A stretch of 64,000 nucleotides of DNA from an uncultured Acetatifactor sp. Lineage in GTDB: Bacteria > Bacillota > Clostridia > Lachnospirales > Lachnospiraceae. The stretch is from NCBI GenBank assembly GCA_947625255.1, contig CANQNT010000004.1, forward strand, positions 86,631-150,630. Direction: 5' to 3'. Position 1 is the first letter of the stretch, and each line of letters opens with the position of its first letter. Positions 27,294-35,540 of this stretch are shown in pieces. Both the position numbers and the translations under genes were made by a program. The notes under the pieces are model-generated. The model saw only the letters and a list, made by a program, of their open reading frames with translations. It searched no databases and was not told the origin of the DNA.

Positions 27294-27702
27294 GGTCAAG
27301 CAGCGCCCTTTCCAGGACCTCCTGCTCCTCCTCGTCCAGATCGGCAATTACGGCCTGCACCAGCTCCTTGTGAAAATTCTCATGCTGAATGTAGGCCTTA
27401 CGCCCCTTTTCTGTCAGAGAGACCAGAACCACCCGTCTGTCAGCCTCACTGCGGATTCTGTCCACGAAGCCTTTTTTTACCAGTCCGTTGACAGAAATCG
27501 TCAGCGTACCCGTGGTGACGTTCAACGCCTTCGCCACGGCGGTCATGTTCTTCGGCTCATGTACGTCAATGGCCTCTATGACATGCATATCGTTGACACT
27601 CAGTTCCCTGAACTCCCCTTGCCTCAGGGAACGCTCTTCGATTGTCATGATCTCTCGAAACAGCTTGACTAGCAGTTCGTTCAAGGTTGCGGAAATATCC
27701 AC
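27259..27702 (-). CDS. MarR-family transcriptional regulator
   Basis: The protein has about 147 residues from GTG 27702. I chose this start because AAAGGAG lies five bases upstream; the ATG at 27717 has no binding site. The winged helix-turn-helix is visible: SVNDMHVIEAI, MTAVAKALNVTTGTLTISVNGLVKKGFVDR (recognition helix) and SEADRRVVLVSLTEKGR (wing). The sequence resembles FabT-like regulators of fatty acid synthesis found in Firmicutes, but no fab genes are nearby. A 21-bp inverted repeat stands 15 bases upstream of the start and could be its own operator. Confidence 0.9.
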   Translation of the reverse strand: MDISATLNELLVKLFREIMTIEERSLRQGEFRELSVNDMHVIEAIDVHEPKNMTAVAKALNVTTGTLTISVNGLVKKGFVDRIRSEADRRVVLVSLTEKGRKAYIQHENFHKELVQAVIADLDEEEQEVLERALLDLTGFFRAHQKS

Positions 27703-27717
27703 GACTTCTCCTTTCAT

Positions 27718-27738
27718 GACAGGGCAAGGCACCCTGTC
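27718..27738. promoter_or_regulatory. Inverted repeat upstream of the MarR gene
   Basis: GACAGGG and CCCTGTC form perfect seven-base arms around a seven-base centre (CAAGGCA), 15 bases before the preferred GTG start. MarR proteins often repress themselves through palindromes of this size. It could equally fold as an RNA hairpin in the leader. Confidence 0.5.
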
Positions 27739-27775
27739 CCCGGCACGGTATCCGACGGTTTCCAGGGCCGCCCCT

Positions 27776-28222
27776 TTATTCTGCTTCCATCATCTCCACA
27801 TAGTCTCTGTCCCACAAGATGATTTTCAGCTTCCGGGCAAACTTGACAGCGGGTGCCGTAAAATACTGATTGGTCATCACCACGCCCACCATGCGTTCAT
27901 AATAATCCCTGCCTGCGTAAACTTCCTGAATGGCTTTGATCCCAACGGGTGAGGAATAGCACTTGCACTGGATGGCGTAGGTGATACCTTCCCGTTCCGC
28001 CAGGATGTCCACTCCGTAGTCTCCGCTTTCTTTTGTGACTTCCACCTCCTGAAAGCCATGGGACCGGAGCAGATCGGCACAATAATGTTCAAACTCATGC
28101 CCCTCCATCAAATCCATTTCATGAGGCCGTCTTCTCGAAAGTCTTCGAAAAAGCCACCACGCCAGTACACAAAGCAGAACCAGACCAATCATTAGTAAAA
28201 TAATAAGCTGATTGTTTTCCAT
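27776..28222 (-). CDS. Membrane-anchored Mrr-like restriction endonuclease
   Basis: This 148-residue protein has one N-terminal membrane helix (about residues 6-24), a basic stretch, then an Mrr-type PD-(D/E)xK nuclease domain: EGHEFEHYCADLLRSHGF, SGDYGVDILAEREG and YAIQCKCYSS, giving the Asp...QxK active-site pattern. Proteins with this layout are widespread in Firmicutes and have been suggested to cleave foreign or modified DNA near the membrane; the role is unproven. It has no partner methyltransferase nearby. AGGAG stands unusually close to ATG 28222. It may be co-transcribed with the MarR gene 73 bases downstream. Confidence 0.88.
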   Translation of the reverse strand: MENNQLIILLMIGLVLLCVLAWWLFRRLSRRRPHEMDLMEGHEFEHYCADLLRSHGFQEVEVTKESGDYGVDILAEREGITYAIQCKCYSSPVGIKAIQEVYAGRDYYERMVGVVMTNQYFTAPAVKFARKLKIILWDRDYVEMMEAE

Positions 28223-28265
28223 GCTCCTATTTTACCAAATTTTCCACATATTTTCCACAAAAATC

Positions 28266-28294
28266 TTCACCAACCTGAAATTGTGTGATAAGAT
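28266..28294 (+). promoter_or_regulatory. Possible promoter of the sulfatase gene
   Basis: TTCACC (28266-28271), a 17-base spacer and TAAGAT (28289-28294) lie 37 bases before the sulfatase ATG. The -35 matches the consensus poorly, so this is a tentative assignment. Confidence 0.4.
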
Positions 28295-28330
28295 AGTGTT
28301 GCGATTCATTTGCAAAGAAAGGAGTCACCC

Positions 28331-29755
28331 ATGATGACACAGCGCCCCAACATTATATTTTATTTCACCGATCAGCAACGCTTTGATACTTGTGGCTGCT
28401 ATGGCCAGAAGCTGGATATCACTCCCAACCTGGACCGGCTTGCCAGGGACGGCGTCCAGTTTCAATATGCCTTTTCCCCACAACCCGTCTGCGGTCCCTG
28501 CCGGGCTCTCTTCCAGACCGGGCGCTATGCCACGGAACTGGGGTGCTTCTGCAATAACAGAATGCTTCCTCAGGGCGTGAAAACCCTGGCCGATTATATT
28601 CAGGAGGCCGGCTATGAAACCGCATATATCGGAAAATGGCACCTGGCGAGCCAGGGACGGCCTGGAGATCCCGATTATGTCAACCACACCGTTACCGCGA
28701 TCCCTAAGGAATACCGGGGCGGCTACAATGGCTTCTGGAGGGCCGCCGACGTGCTGGAATTTACCTCTCACGGTTATGACGGTTATGTCTTTGACGAACA
28801 GAATAAGCGTATTGATTTCAAAGGATACCGGGCTGACTGCATTACGGATCTGGCGCTGGATTTCTTTGACGTGCGCAGCGACAAGCCCTTCTTCATGACC
28901 ATTTCCCACATTGAGCCCCACCACCAGAACGATCACATGCACTACGAGGGGCCTCTGGGTTCCAAGGAAAAATATCGGGATTACGAGCTGCCGGGAGATC
29001 TGGCCGCCCTGCCCGGGGATTACCGCCAGGAATATCCGGATTATCTGGGGGCCTGCGCCAGTCTTGACGCCAACCTCGGCAAATTGATCGCCCGCCTGAA
29101 AGAAAAAGGCCTTTATGAAAATACCGTCATCCTCTACGCTTCCGATCACGGTTCCCATTTTCACACCCGGAATCGAGACAGCCACTTGTGCGGCGGGGAC
29201 GATTATAAGCGCTCCTGCCATGATGCCAGTCTACGCGTCCCACTTGTCATTTCAGGAGGGCCGTTCCGGGGGGGAATCCTGGTGGAGGACCTGGTCAGCA
29301 CGGAAAGTCTGCCCAAGACCATCCTGGCCTTGGCCGGAGTGGACGTGGGAGATGCCATGATCGGGGAGAATCTCTTAGATGTGGCGCGCCGCGCTTCCAT
29401 GGAACATTCCAGCGGGGACGGTCAAACTTTTTTCCCTGCATGTCCTTCCCATGCCAAAGAGGACTTCGATCGTCCCAATGAGGTCTACGCCCAGATTTCC
29501 GAAAGCCGCGTTGGCCGCTGTATTCGCACTAAGGATTATAAATATTCCATTTACGCTCCCGGCAAAAACGGATTCCAGGCCGCTGACAGCGATGCTTACG
29601 CGGATGACTTTCTCTACGACCTGCGCAAGGATCCCTATGAGCTGAATAATTTGATTGACTGCGCGGAATATGACGAGGTTAAAAAGATGCTGCGCGAGAA
29701 ACTGCTGAATTGGATTGAACGGGCAGAGGGAAAACGCCCTGAGATTCTCACGTGA
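28331..29755 (+). CDS. Type I (formylglycine) sulfatase, cytosolic
   Basis: This 474-residue protein has the sulfatase fold marks: RPNIIFYFTDQQRFD with metal-binding Asp residues at the N-terminus, the activation motif C-G-P-C-R (Cys54 to Arg58) followed by ALFQTGRY, IGKWHL, and VILYASDHGSHF with the second metal-binding Asp/His pair. Cys54 should be converted to formylglycine by an anaerobic maturase, which is not encoded here. There is no signal peptide, so a sulfated sugar would need to be imported first. AAAGGAG precedes ATG 28331. Candidate substrates are sulfated mucin or glycosaminoglycan fragments; the specificity is unknown. Confidence 0.92.
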   Translation: MMTQRPNIIFYFTDQQRFDTCGCYGQKLDITPNLDRLARDGVQFQYAFSPQPVCGPCRALFQTGRYATELGCFCNNRMLPQGVKTLADYIQEAGYETAYIGKWHLASQGRPGDPDYVNHTVTAIPKEYRGGYNGFWRAADVLEFTSHGYDGYVFDEQNKRIDFKGYRADCITDLALDFFDVRSDKPFFMTISHIEPHHQNDHMHYEGPLGSKEKYRDYELPGDLAALPGDYRQEYPDYLGACASLDANLGKLIARLKEKGLYENTVILYASDHGSHFHTRNRDSHLCGGDDYKRSCHDASLRVPLVISGGPFRGGILVEDLVSTESLPKTILALAGVDVGDAMIGENLLDVARRASMEHSSGDGQTFFPACPSHAKEDFDRPNEVYAQISESRVGRCIRTKDYKYSIYAPGKNGFQAADSDAYADDFLYDLRKDPYELNNLIDCAEYDEVKKMLREKLLNWIERAEGKRPEILT

Positions 29756-29762
29756 CAATGGT

Positions 29763-30290
29763 TTACATGATTTGCCTGGCAAGCAAAATACTCATCACCG
29801 TCCCCGCCAGGGTAGCCAACAGGGCTCCGGGGATGGTGTAGCGGGTTTTGGTTACTTTGGCCGCCAGGTAGTAGACGCTCATGGTATAAAAAAGCGTTTC
29901 GGTGCAGCTCATCAAAATGGAAGTCGTCAGTCCCACCAGGGAATCCGGCCCATGTTCCCGGAAAATATCCAGCACCAGTCCCGTGGCAGCCGATGAGGAA
30001 AATAATTTCACGATCAATACCGGCAAAATCGGCGCCGGGACTCCAACCGCCTCTGTCAGCGGCGCCAGCAATTCTCCCAGGAACGCCAAAAAGCCTGACG
30101 CGCGCAAAACTCCCACCGCTACCATCAGGCCAATTAAGGTTGGCATAATGTCCACCACGATTTTCAGGCCGTCCTTGGCCCCCTTGAGAAAGGATTCGTA
30201 AACCTTTACTTTTGAAGTCAGACCATATGCCACAATATAGAAAATGATTACCGGAATTATGATATCGGAAAAATGAGCCAGGGCGTTCAT
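29763..30290 (-). CDS. spmB: Spore maturation protein B (nucleoside-recognition domain)
   Basis: This 175-residue protein with about five hydrophobic segments matches SpmB: SDIIIPVIIFYIVAYG at the N-terminus, YESFLKGAKDGLKIVVDIMP in the gate domain, KLFSSSAATGLVLDIF and SCTETLFYTMSVY. In spore formers SpmA and SpmB act in spore core dehydration. No spmA gene adjoins it here, although the two are normally paired. It ends seven bases from the convergent sulfatase. The ribosome binding site before ATG 30290 is weak. Confidence 0.87.
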   Translation of the reverse strand: MNALAHFSDIIIPVIIFYIVAYGLTSKVKVYESFLKGAKDGLKIVVDIMPTLIGLMVAVGVLRASGFLAFLGELLAPLTEAVGVPAPILPVLIVKLFSSSAATGLVLDIFREHGPDSLVGLTTSILMSCTETLFYTMSVYYLAAKVTKTRYTIPGALLATLAGTVMSILLARQIM

Positions 30291-30415
30291 AAATCAACCA
30301 TCTGCCAGCAGTGGACGGCGCGCTTTGCGCACTGTCCGCGGGCCAATAAAACTCTTACTATAGCTTATGTGATTTTTCCCTGAAAATACCCTTTGAACGA
30401 CAATCCCTTTATAAA

Positions 30416-33400
30416 TTATGGGATATCTTCTTCCAGAATCTGAGGGGCTGTCAATATCCCCATTGCCTTGACCTGATAAGTATCCGTCCAAGACGTTCCT
30501 TCCGTTCTCCAGGAGTTTTGTCCCAGCCAATACATATCGTCACCGATCAAATGCAGCTGACCAAAGCCATTATAACGATTTCCCAGACATGTAATCTGCA
30601 GGACATTATCATGGGTCCTTAAATCTTTTAACCTGCATTTGTACGGCAAAAACGCCAGCATTTGTTCTTCCCCATGATTAACCGACACCTTGACGGCGGC
30701 TCCTGAATAATATGGCACCTGCAAGATTTTGTCCCTGCCTTTTTTCTCTGGATCGTCCTCCGGAAGCGCTGCCAGATAGGTCATATTACCGGTATAAAAA
30801 GGAAACCCTTGTCTCGTGTAGTCTCCCCAGAACAATTTTTCAGGCTTGGGATACAAGGACGCGCGGGCTCCCCGCAGCTCCACTCCAAATTCCCCGAGAA
30901 GGTACATCCATTCCAAATCCGTACAATCGCCATAATCCATCGTCAGGCACAATTCATTGTCGCCTTTTCGGATGGCAGGCAATTTAACCACCGTTATCGC
31001 AGGGTCTACATAATATCCCTGCGATTCCATGCGCACCGCCTGACCGTTCAATGTGCAGGAACAATACCCGGCTTCTTCCAATGCCAAACAACATTCCGAA
31101 AGCTCCGTGGTCGAATAAAAGCTTGTCCGCAGGTGCAGCTTGTGGTCCCGCACATCCTCTTTTATCCGAATATAAGGCTGCGCCAGAGATTCACATCGAA
31201 GCGGTAAATGAAGTCTTTCTCTCAGCCTATTGTCCAGCTTTAGCATTTCACAGGCTTCCTGATATTCTTCATCATCCAAAGCATATTCAAAACGGTCCAG
31301 CAGCAGAACATTAGGTTCGCTCATCCGGTAGCCGATAGGCTCCGGCAACGTCTGTCTTCTTTCACAGCTCCGTTCCTTACAGATTTTTCCCCCTTTTTCC
31401 ACATCCCCCTCTTCCTCGTTAGAGTCAACATCCGTTATCCGTTTTAACCGCAGCATCAGGCTGTCATCGCCATAAATTTCATATGGTACGACGGTTTGTC
31501 CATTTCGAAGCAACGCCTCCAAGTTAGAGACTTCCCCTGATAAGGTATCATATTTTTCAGCCTTCCAATAGCCTTTGATTTTAATCTCAATCATTTGAGG
31601 CGCGTGCAGCGCTCTTCTATACCACACCTCATCCTGACGCCCTTCCATTCCCCTATAAGCCTGCGCGATAAAAAGCCATCTGCAGTCTTGTTCCTCACGC
31701 AGCTGATGCAGCAGCTGAAAGGTACGTTTTTCCCCCCGTTCCAGGAAATCCACTTCTCTCCAAGGCGCAAGCCTCTCCAAAAGCGTCTGCCGGGATAGCT
31801 GCATCCGCTCACATTTCTTCATCAGACACTCCAGGGATTCCTCTCTTCCGCAATCCACATATTCCGGAGTTTCGCCCAGAAAAATCACGGTTCCTCCCGC
31901 ATCCGTAAATTGAAGCAGCCTCTGCAAAGTCGTTTTACGCAGATTTCTGCAGCTTGGTACCAAAACCACTGAATACCCCATATCTCCGCAACGGAACAAG
32001 GCGCCTTCCTGAGCAGATTTTTCGTCCGCCAAAGAAGATTCCGCAATATAGTCAAAGTCTATTCCACCAATAAGAAGCCACTTTGTAATATTCTTAAAAT
32101 CGTCCTCCAGCTGCTTCTTTTTCCCTTCCGATTGTTCTCCCGGTCCCTGCAACAGCCAAAAGGATTCAATCGTATGCAGCACGCCTACCCGGATTACTGG
32201 TTTCCCTCTTGTCAGGCAATAATTGACTCTCGCGAAGTGGTTCTCCACATATGAATAATCCTTATACCAGGGAGACTGCCAGCCGATGGCGGCAGGATAG
32301 TCTCTCTTGGCCTCTCCGTTCATGGATGCCCATGCCAAATGGGGGACTCTGACCGTAACCCCCAAAGCCGCCTGCCAATCTCCTGCCAACTTATATCCCT
32401 CAAAGTTAAAATCCCATTGTGTCACTCCGTATAACTCACTTAATACGCCTTCTTTGCGATATTGATGCGCGATACTGGCAGCCTGTTTCGCCGCCAGAAA
32501 ATCCCTGGCATCACATAAATTGTCAATTCCGGGCAGCTGAAACTCTCTGTAGCACCGCATGGCCTCTCCCACACTGGAAGCTTGTCCGCGCATGGTGTCC
32601 TCTCCAAGCAGATGGCCCGTGAAAAGCAGATTGTGCTTCGCACACCAATCACCGATCTGTCCGCAGTACGCGTCTACAAACATCCGGTTGATCGTCTTAT
32701 AATAATGATACCTTAACGGAGAGGCCTTTTCCCCTTTCCTGTTCCAAATGATATATGGTATCGCTTCAAAGAAATCTTTCCCATCCACTTCACCATAGAT
32801 TTCAGGCAACATTTCCGTATATGGCAGACAAATGTCCTGTTGGCCTTCCGCCTTTGCAGGAAGCCGCAATCCATTGATATGAGGTTCATCGGTAAAAATA
32901 GCCGGAATGGATTTCCCGAAATCATTCTGAAGAACTTCTGCATACCGGTCATGGGTAAGGTGAATAAAACAGCCGATTGCCTCCCGCTTCATGGTATCTA
33001 CATAGGTCTGATCATTACACCAGGGGGATTCTTCCGCCAATTCCATATATAGGTACCATTTCACGCCTTCCGGCTTGTCTCCCTCTTCCATAATGGACGC
33101 TTTTTTCAGGTTACCGGACTCCAGAACGATGTCATATGCCCTTAAAAAACAGCCCCTGACTTTTTCATTCCTATTTTGCCGATCAAGGAACTCCTCAAAA
33201 GAGTTTAGCATGTCTTCCTCTTTATGGACCGTCAGCTTCAGCCATCTGGCTCTGAAGAACATGTTTTTCGTCACTTCTCCGCCCGCAATTCCGGAAGAAT
33301 ATCGGTCTTCATCATACAGCCAGCACAGCATTCCGTTCTCTTTTGCCTTCTCATTGCAAAACTGAACCAACGAAAGGAATTCATCACTCATATATTGATT

Positions 33401-33589
33401 TTTTAATCCCACCCTCACGTGCACATGAAAACCGCCCATACCCATTTTTTTGAATTCCAAGATCTGTTGTTCGATCATTTCTTTTGTCATCAGGGTATTC
33501 CAGGACCAAAACGGCGTTCCCCGGTAACACGCACCGGGATTTTGAAAGGATTCATATGAAAATTCCTTTATCGACTGTTCAAATAACAT
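30416..33589 (-). CDS. GH106-like glycoside hydrolase (alpha-L-rhamnosidase type)
   Basis: This 1057-residue protein has no signal peptide and should be cytosolic. The N-terminal part carries motifs of the large GH106-like hydrolases: GTPFWSWN, then KMGMGGFHVHVRVG and LYDEDRYSSGIAGG, where acidic residues of a TIM-barrel active site are expected. A long C-terminal part is beta-rich and probably carbohydrate binding. It is the last gene of an LplABC-type importer operon, five bases after the permease, so it probably hydrolyses the imported oligosaccharide. Rhamnoside hydrolysis is inferred from family resemblance. AAAGGGG precedes ATG 33589. Confidence 0.78.
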   Translation of the reverse strand: MLFEQSIKEFSYESFQNPGACYRGTPFWSWNTLMTKEMIEQQILEFKKMGMGGFHVHVRVGLKNQYMSDEFLSLVQFCNEKAKENGMLCWLYDEDRYSSGIAGGEVTKNMFFRARWLKLTVHKEEDMLNSFEEFLDRQNRNEKVRGCFLRAYDIVLESGNLKKASIMEEGDKPEGVKWYLYMELAEESPWCNDQTYVDTMKREAIGCFIHLTHDRYAEVLQNDFGKSIPAIFTDEPHINGLRLPAKAEGQQDICLPYTEMLPEIYGEVDGKDFFEAIPYIIWNRKGEKASPLRYHYYKTINRMFVDAYCGQIGDWCAKHNLLFTGHLLGEDTMRGQASSVGEAMRCYREFQLPGIDNLCDARDFLAAKQAASIAHQYRKEGVLSELYGVTQWDFNFEGYKLAGDWQAALGVTVRVPHLAWASMNGEAKRDYPAAIGWQSPWYKDYSYVENHFARVNYCLTRGKPVIRVGVLHTIESFWLLQGPGEQSEGKKKQLEDDFKNITKWLLIGGIDFDYIAESSLADEKSAQEGALFRCGDMGYSVVLVPSCRNLRKTTLQRLLQFTDAGGTVIFLGETPEYVDCGREESLECLMKKCERMQLSRQTLLERLAPWREVDFLERGEKRTFQLLHQLREEQDCRWLFIAQAYRGMEGRQDEVWYRRALHAPQMIEIKIKGYWKAEKYDTLSGEVSNLEALLRNGQTVVPYEIYGDDSLMLRLKRITDVDSNEEEGDVEKGGKICKERSCERRQTLPEPIGYRMSEPNVLLLDRFEYALDDEEYQEACEMLKLDNRLRERLHLPLRCESLAQPYIRIKEDVRDHKLHLRTSFYSTTELSECCLALEEAGYCSCTLNGQAVRMESQGYYVDPAITVVKLPAIRKGDNELCLTMDYGDCTDLEWMYLLGEFGVELRGARASLYPKPEKLFWGDYTRQGFPFYTGNMTYLAALPEDDPEKKGRDKILQVPYYSGAAVKVSVNHGEEQMLAFLPYKCRLKDLRTHDNVLQITCLGNRYNGFGQLHLIGDDMYWLGQNSWRTEGTSWTDTYQVKAMGILTAPQILEEDIP

Positions 33590-33594
33590 TTCTT

Positions 33595-34488
33595 CTACCC
33601 CTTTACGCTGCCCACTGTCAAACCGGCGGTGAAATATTTCTGCAAGAACGGATAAATCATCATCAGTGGAATAATGGAAATAAAAATCTGCGCCGCTTTC
33701 ATATTAGTATCATTCACATCCAACAGCTTCATCAGGTCATTCAAATCACCTGTCAGTAATTTTTCCGTAGTCGATGTAACCAAGGTCTGTAAATAGGATT
33801 GCAGGGGATAGTTCTGGGTCCGATTAGAATAGATCAGACCATCAAACCATGCATTCCAGTGCCCCACAAGGCTGAAGAGCGTAACCGTTGCAAGTGACGG
33901 TTTGGACAAAGGCAGATAGATTTTGGTAAGGATATCCGCCTGATTTGCTCCGTCCAGTCTGGCCGATTCCTCCAATTCCTCCGGAATGCCTCTGAAAAAA
34001 TTCATCAGGACAATACATGAAAAAATAGGAACAGCCCCCGGCAGTACCAGCGCCCATACCGTATCGATCAAACCCGTCTTGGCCACAATAAAATAGGAAG
34101 GCATTAAACCGCCATTGAACAGCATCACGATCAGCATATATGCCACATAAAATTTTCTCGCGGGAAAAACATGGTCGGGCTTTGAAAGCGGATAACCAAC
34201 CAACACTATCATGATAACATTGACAGGCACACCAATCAAGACTCTCTTCAGGCTAATCAGCGCCGCCGTCCAGAACTCATGATTATTCAATACAAATGTA
34301 TATGCTTTCGTTGTAAATTCCACGGGGAGCAGCCCCACCCTGTTCTCGATGATGGCCTGGGAGGAACTGAAGGATGTCGCCAGCAGGTTTATAATCGGCA
34401 CCATACAGCTTATCGTAACAAATGCCACTGCCGCGTAGATCAAAGTCAAATAGAATATTCTTCTCTTACTGAGCTTCATCTTATCCAT
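33595..34488 (-). CDS. Carbohydrate ABC transporter permease (LplC-like)
   Basis: The protein has about 297 residues from ATG 34488, preceded by AGGAGG. It has six membrane segments and the permease EAA loop (EESARLDGANQADILTKIYLPLSKP) that docks the ATPase, and ends TVGSVKG as is usual for CUT1/LplC-type permeases. It forms the membrane pore with the LplB-like partner encoded ten bases upstream. No ATPase gene is present in the operon, as is usual for transporters that share a common MsmX-type ATPase. Confidence 0.93.
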   Translation of the reverse strand: MDKMKLSKRRIFYLTLIYAAVAFVTISCMVPIINLLATSFSSSQAIIENRVGLLPVEFTTKAYTFVLNNHEFWTAALISLKRVLIGVPVNVIMIVLVGYPLSKPDHVFPARKFYVAYMLIVMLFNGGLMPSYFIVAKTGLIDTVWALVLPGAVPIFSCIVLMNFFRGIPEELEESARLDGANQADILTKIYLPLSKPSLATVTLFSLVGHWNAWFDGLIYSNRTQNYPLQSYLQTLVTSTTEKLLTGDLNDLMKLLDVNDTNMKAAQIFISIIPLMMIYPFLQKYFTAGLTVGSVKG

Positions 34489-34498
34489 TCCGCACCTC

Positions 34499-35455
34499 CT
34501 ACCACACCCTGTATCCGGCATATTTATCCGCCAGTTTATATCCCAGCAATACCAATATGCAGGATACGACCGACTTTAATAAACCAACTGCCGCCGAAAG
34601 TGAATATTGCTTGTTCACCAGACCCAGACGATACACCAAAGTGTCGATGATATCACCGGTTTCATATACCGCAGGGCTATAGAGATTAAAAATCTGATCA
34701 AATCCGGCGTTTAACACATTACCAATGGACAATATGGTCATTAAGGCAATAAAAGGAGCAATGCCGGGAAGCGTTATATGAATGGTCTGCTTCCAACGTC
34801 CCGCTCCGTCCACTGCGGCCGCTTCATACAGGGTCGGATCGATCCCGGTCAATGCCGCCAGATATACAATGGAGTTATATCCAAAGTTTTTCCAGATATC
34901 ACTGATGATCATTGTTTCCCGAAATGTTTCATTCGTTCCCAGGAAGTAAACCGGTTCTTTTATCATGCCTAAGTTCATCAAGATCGTATTCATAAATCCC
35001 ACAGACGAAGCAGTGCTTCCCGGTGACAGAAACTTAATCAAGATTCCGGAAAGAATTACCCACGACAAAAAATAAGGAAGGTATGTTATCGTCTGTACGG
35101 TCCGTTTAAACCATTTGAGACGGATTTCATTCAACATAAGCGCAAAGACGACCGCCATTACCAAATTTCCCACAATTTTCCATATGGCAATGATCAAGGT
35201 ATTTACCAGAGCCGGCATCGTATCAGGAAGCGCTGCCAGCCTCAGGAAATTCTTAAATCCCACAAAATCCGATCCGAAAAACCCCTTGCCCGGCTGGAAA
35301 TTCTGAAAGGCCATGAGAATACCGGCAGGAATCGGCAATATGTTATAAATAAATAGTACGACAACCGGCAGGATAAGCATTAAATGAAACAGTAAAGTGT
35401 CCTGCCTGAGCTTTTTACGTTTCTTCCCATTACGTTTTTCAGCAATCAATCTCAT
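34499..35455 (-). CDS. Carbohydrate ABC transporter permease (LplB-like)
   Basis: The protein has about 318 residues from ATG 35455 with GGGAGG upstream; another ATG five bases further runs straight into a stop. It has a basic N-terminus (KRNGKKRKKLRQD), about six membrane helices, and the EAA loop YEAAAVDGAGRWKQTIHITLP. It resembles the LplB/YtcP group that imports oligosaccharides delivered by a lipoprotein. A perfect stem-loop ahead of it probably lowers its level relative to the binding protein. Confidence 0.93.
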   Translation of the reverse strand: MRLIAEKRNGKKRKKLRQDTLLFHLMLILPVVVLFIYNILPIPAGILMAFQNFQPGKGFFGSDFVGFKNFLRLAALPDTMPALVNTLIIAIWKIVGNLVMAVVFALMLNEIRLKWFKRTVQTITYLPYFLSWVILSGILIKFLSPGSTASSVGFMNTILMNLGMIKEPVYFLGTNETFRETMIISDIWKNFGYNSIVYLAALTGIDPTLYEAAAVDGAGRWKQTIHITLPGIAPFIALMTILSIGNVLNAGFDQIFNLYSPAVYETGDIIDTLVYRLGLVNKQYSLSAAVGLLKSVVSCILVLLGYKLADKYAGYRVW

Positions 35456-35472
35456 TCCATTCCTCCCAAAAA

Positions 35473-35510
35473 GCAAGAGGTAATGAAAAACGTCCTTCAT
35501 TACCTCTTGC
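35473..35510 (-). terminator. Stem-loop between binding-protein and permease genes
   Basis: A perfect 15-bp stem (GCAAGAGGTAATGAA with its complement) encloses an eight-base loop. On the minus strand it is followed by TTTTT and then the permease ribosome binding site. This looks like a leaky terminator or an RNA-stabilising hairpin that lets the binding protein be made in excess of the permeases. Confidence 0.85.
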
Positions 35511-35540
35511 GCCTCTTGACAAACTCATCGTTTCATCAAT

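Noticed and set aside
30313..30337. GC-rich hairpin between the GH106-like gene and spmB as a terminator
   Set aside because: The stem of eleven pairs has one mismatch and one G-T pair, and no T run follows on either strand. It is a possible structure only.
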